Shown one piece after another: positions 30,907 through 30,944 of a stretch of DNA of 30,944 bases. This DNA comes from Oscillospiraceae bacterium (GTDB lineage Bacteria; Bacillota_A; Clostridia; Oscillospirales; JAAYXM01), in the NCBI GenBank assembly GCA_017532355.1, contig JAFXJK010000002.1, positions 1 to 30,944 on the forward strand, read 5' to 3'. The notes under the pieces were generated by a model that was not told where the DNA came from, ran no database searches, and saw only the letters and a program-made list of their open reading frames with translations. The position numbers and the translations under genes are program-made. Every line of letters starts with the position of its first letter. The first letter of the stretch is position 1.

Positions 30907-30940
30907 AAAAGGCTCAGGAATCAATGTTCCTGAGCCTTTT
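30907..30940 (+). terminator. Terminator of the tRNA-Pro locus
   Basis: AAAAGGCTCAGGAA (30907-30920) and TTCCTGAGCCTTTT (30927-30940) form a perfect 14-bp stem with a TCAATG loop, the 3' strand ending in TTTT. It begins directly after the encoded CCA. Confidence 0.93.
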
Positions 30941-30944
30941 CTCA

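Noticed and set aside
1..30944. CRISPR array or rRNA genes
   Set aside because: No regularly spaced repeats and no rRNA-like sequence were seen on either strand.

Overview
The window is typical of a Gram-positive Bacillota chromosome, probably class Clostridia (an uncultured gut Oscillospirales- or Christensenellales-like lineage). The grounds are strong AGGAGG ribosome binding sites, frequent TTG/GTG starts, a YqhQ/DUF1385–PrmC pair, a DUF2974 lipase-like protein, a Rex redox repressor, an SLH-type surface protein and the t6A genes in Firmicute style. The genus cannot be fixed from sequence alone. All confident protein genes lie on the + strand.

Positions 1-6507 are the end of a prophage of short-tailed type. 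They hold a truncated tail-fibre/spike C-terminus, a large beta-propeller tail-nozzle-like protein, a helical Asn/Gln/Ala-rich virion protein, a small acidic membrane protein and the portal protein. Directly after the portal comes a protein that looks like a virion-associated polymorphic toxin: short acidic linker repeats, a hydrophobic pre-toxin segment and a ParB/Srx-fold C-terminus with a DGHHR motif. GC content drops sharply at this C-terminal domain and stays low through a metallophosphoesterase gene and a PepSY-like membrane protein, up to about 8.05 kb. This low-GC accessory segment carries a REP-like palindrome and two identical 32-bp terminator hairpins.

Positions 8087-12491 form an operon with its own promoter and terminator: tsaE, tsaB, rpiB-like, proB, rlmA-like and a DUF2974 hydrolase. 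A second long transcription unit starts at about 12526: a lipoprotein, an OmpR-type response regulator and a histidine kinase, then yqhQ (DUF1385), prmC, recA, recX, rimO, pgsA, cysS, polA, rimI and tsaD. The t6A tRNA-modification genes, often contiguous as tsaE-tsaB-rimI-tsaD in Firmicutes, are therefore split here by about 16 kb of translation, DNA-repair and signalling genes.

A 479-bp AT-rich gap (27123-27601) carries three contiguous DnaA-box-like sequences, a possible Rex operator and a strong promoter. It precedes a unit with an isocitrate dehydrogenase-family enzyme, the NADH-sensing repressor Rex and an exported SLH-like protein, ended by a hairpin. The window closes with a promoter reading into a truncated 5' half of tRNA-Pro, a 160-bp spacer and a complete tRNA-Pro(TGG) with its terminator. 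That arrangement looks like the scar of a site-specific integration in the anticodon loop.
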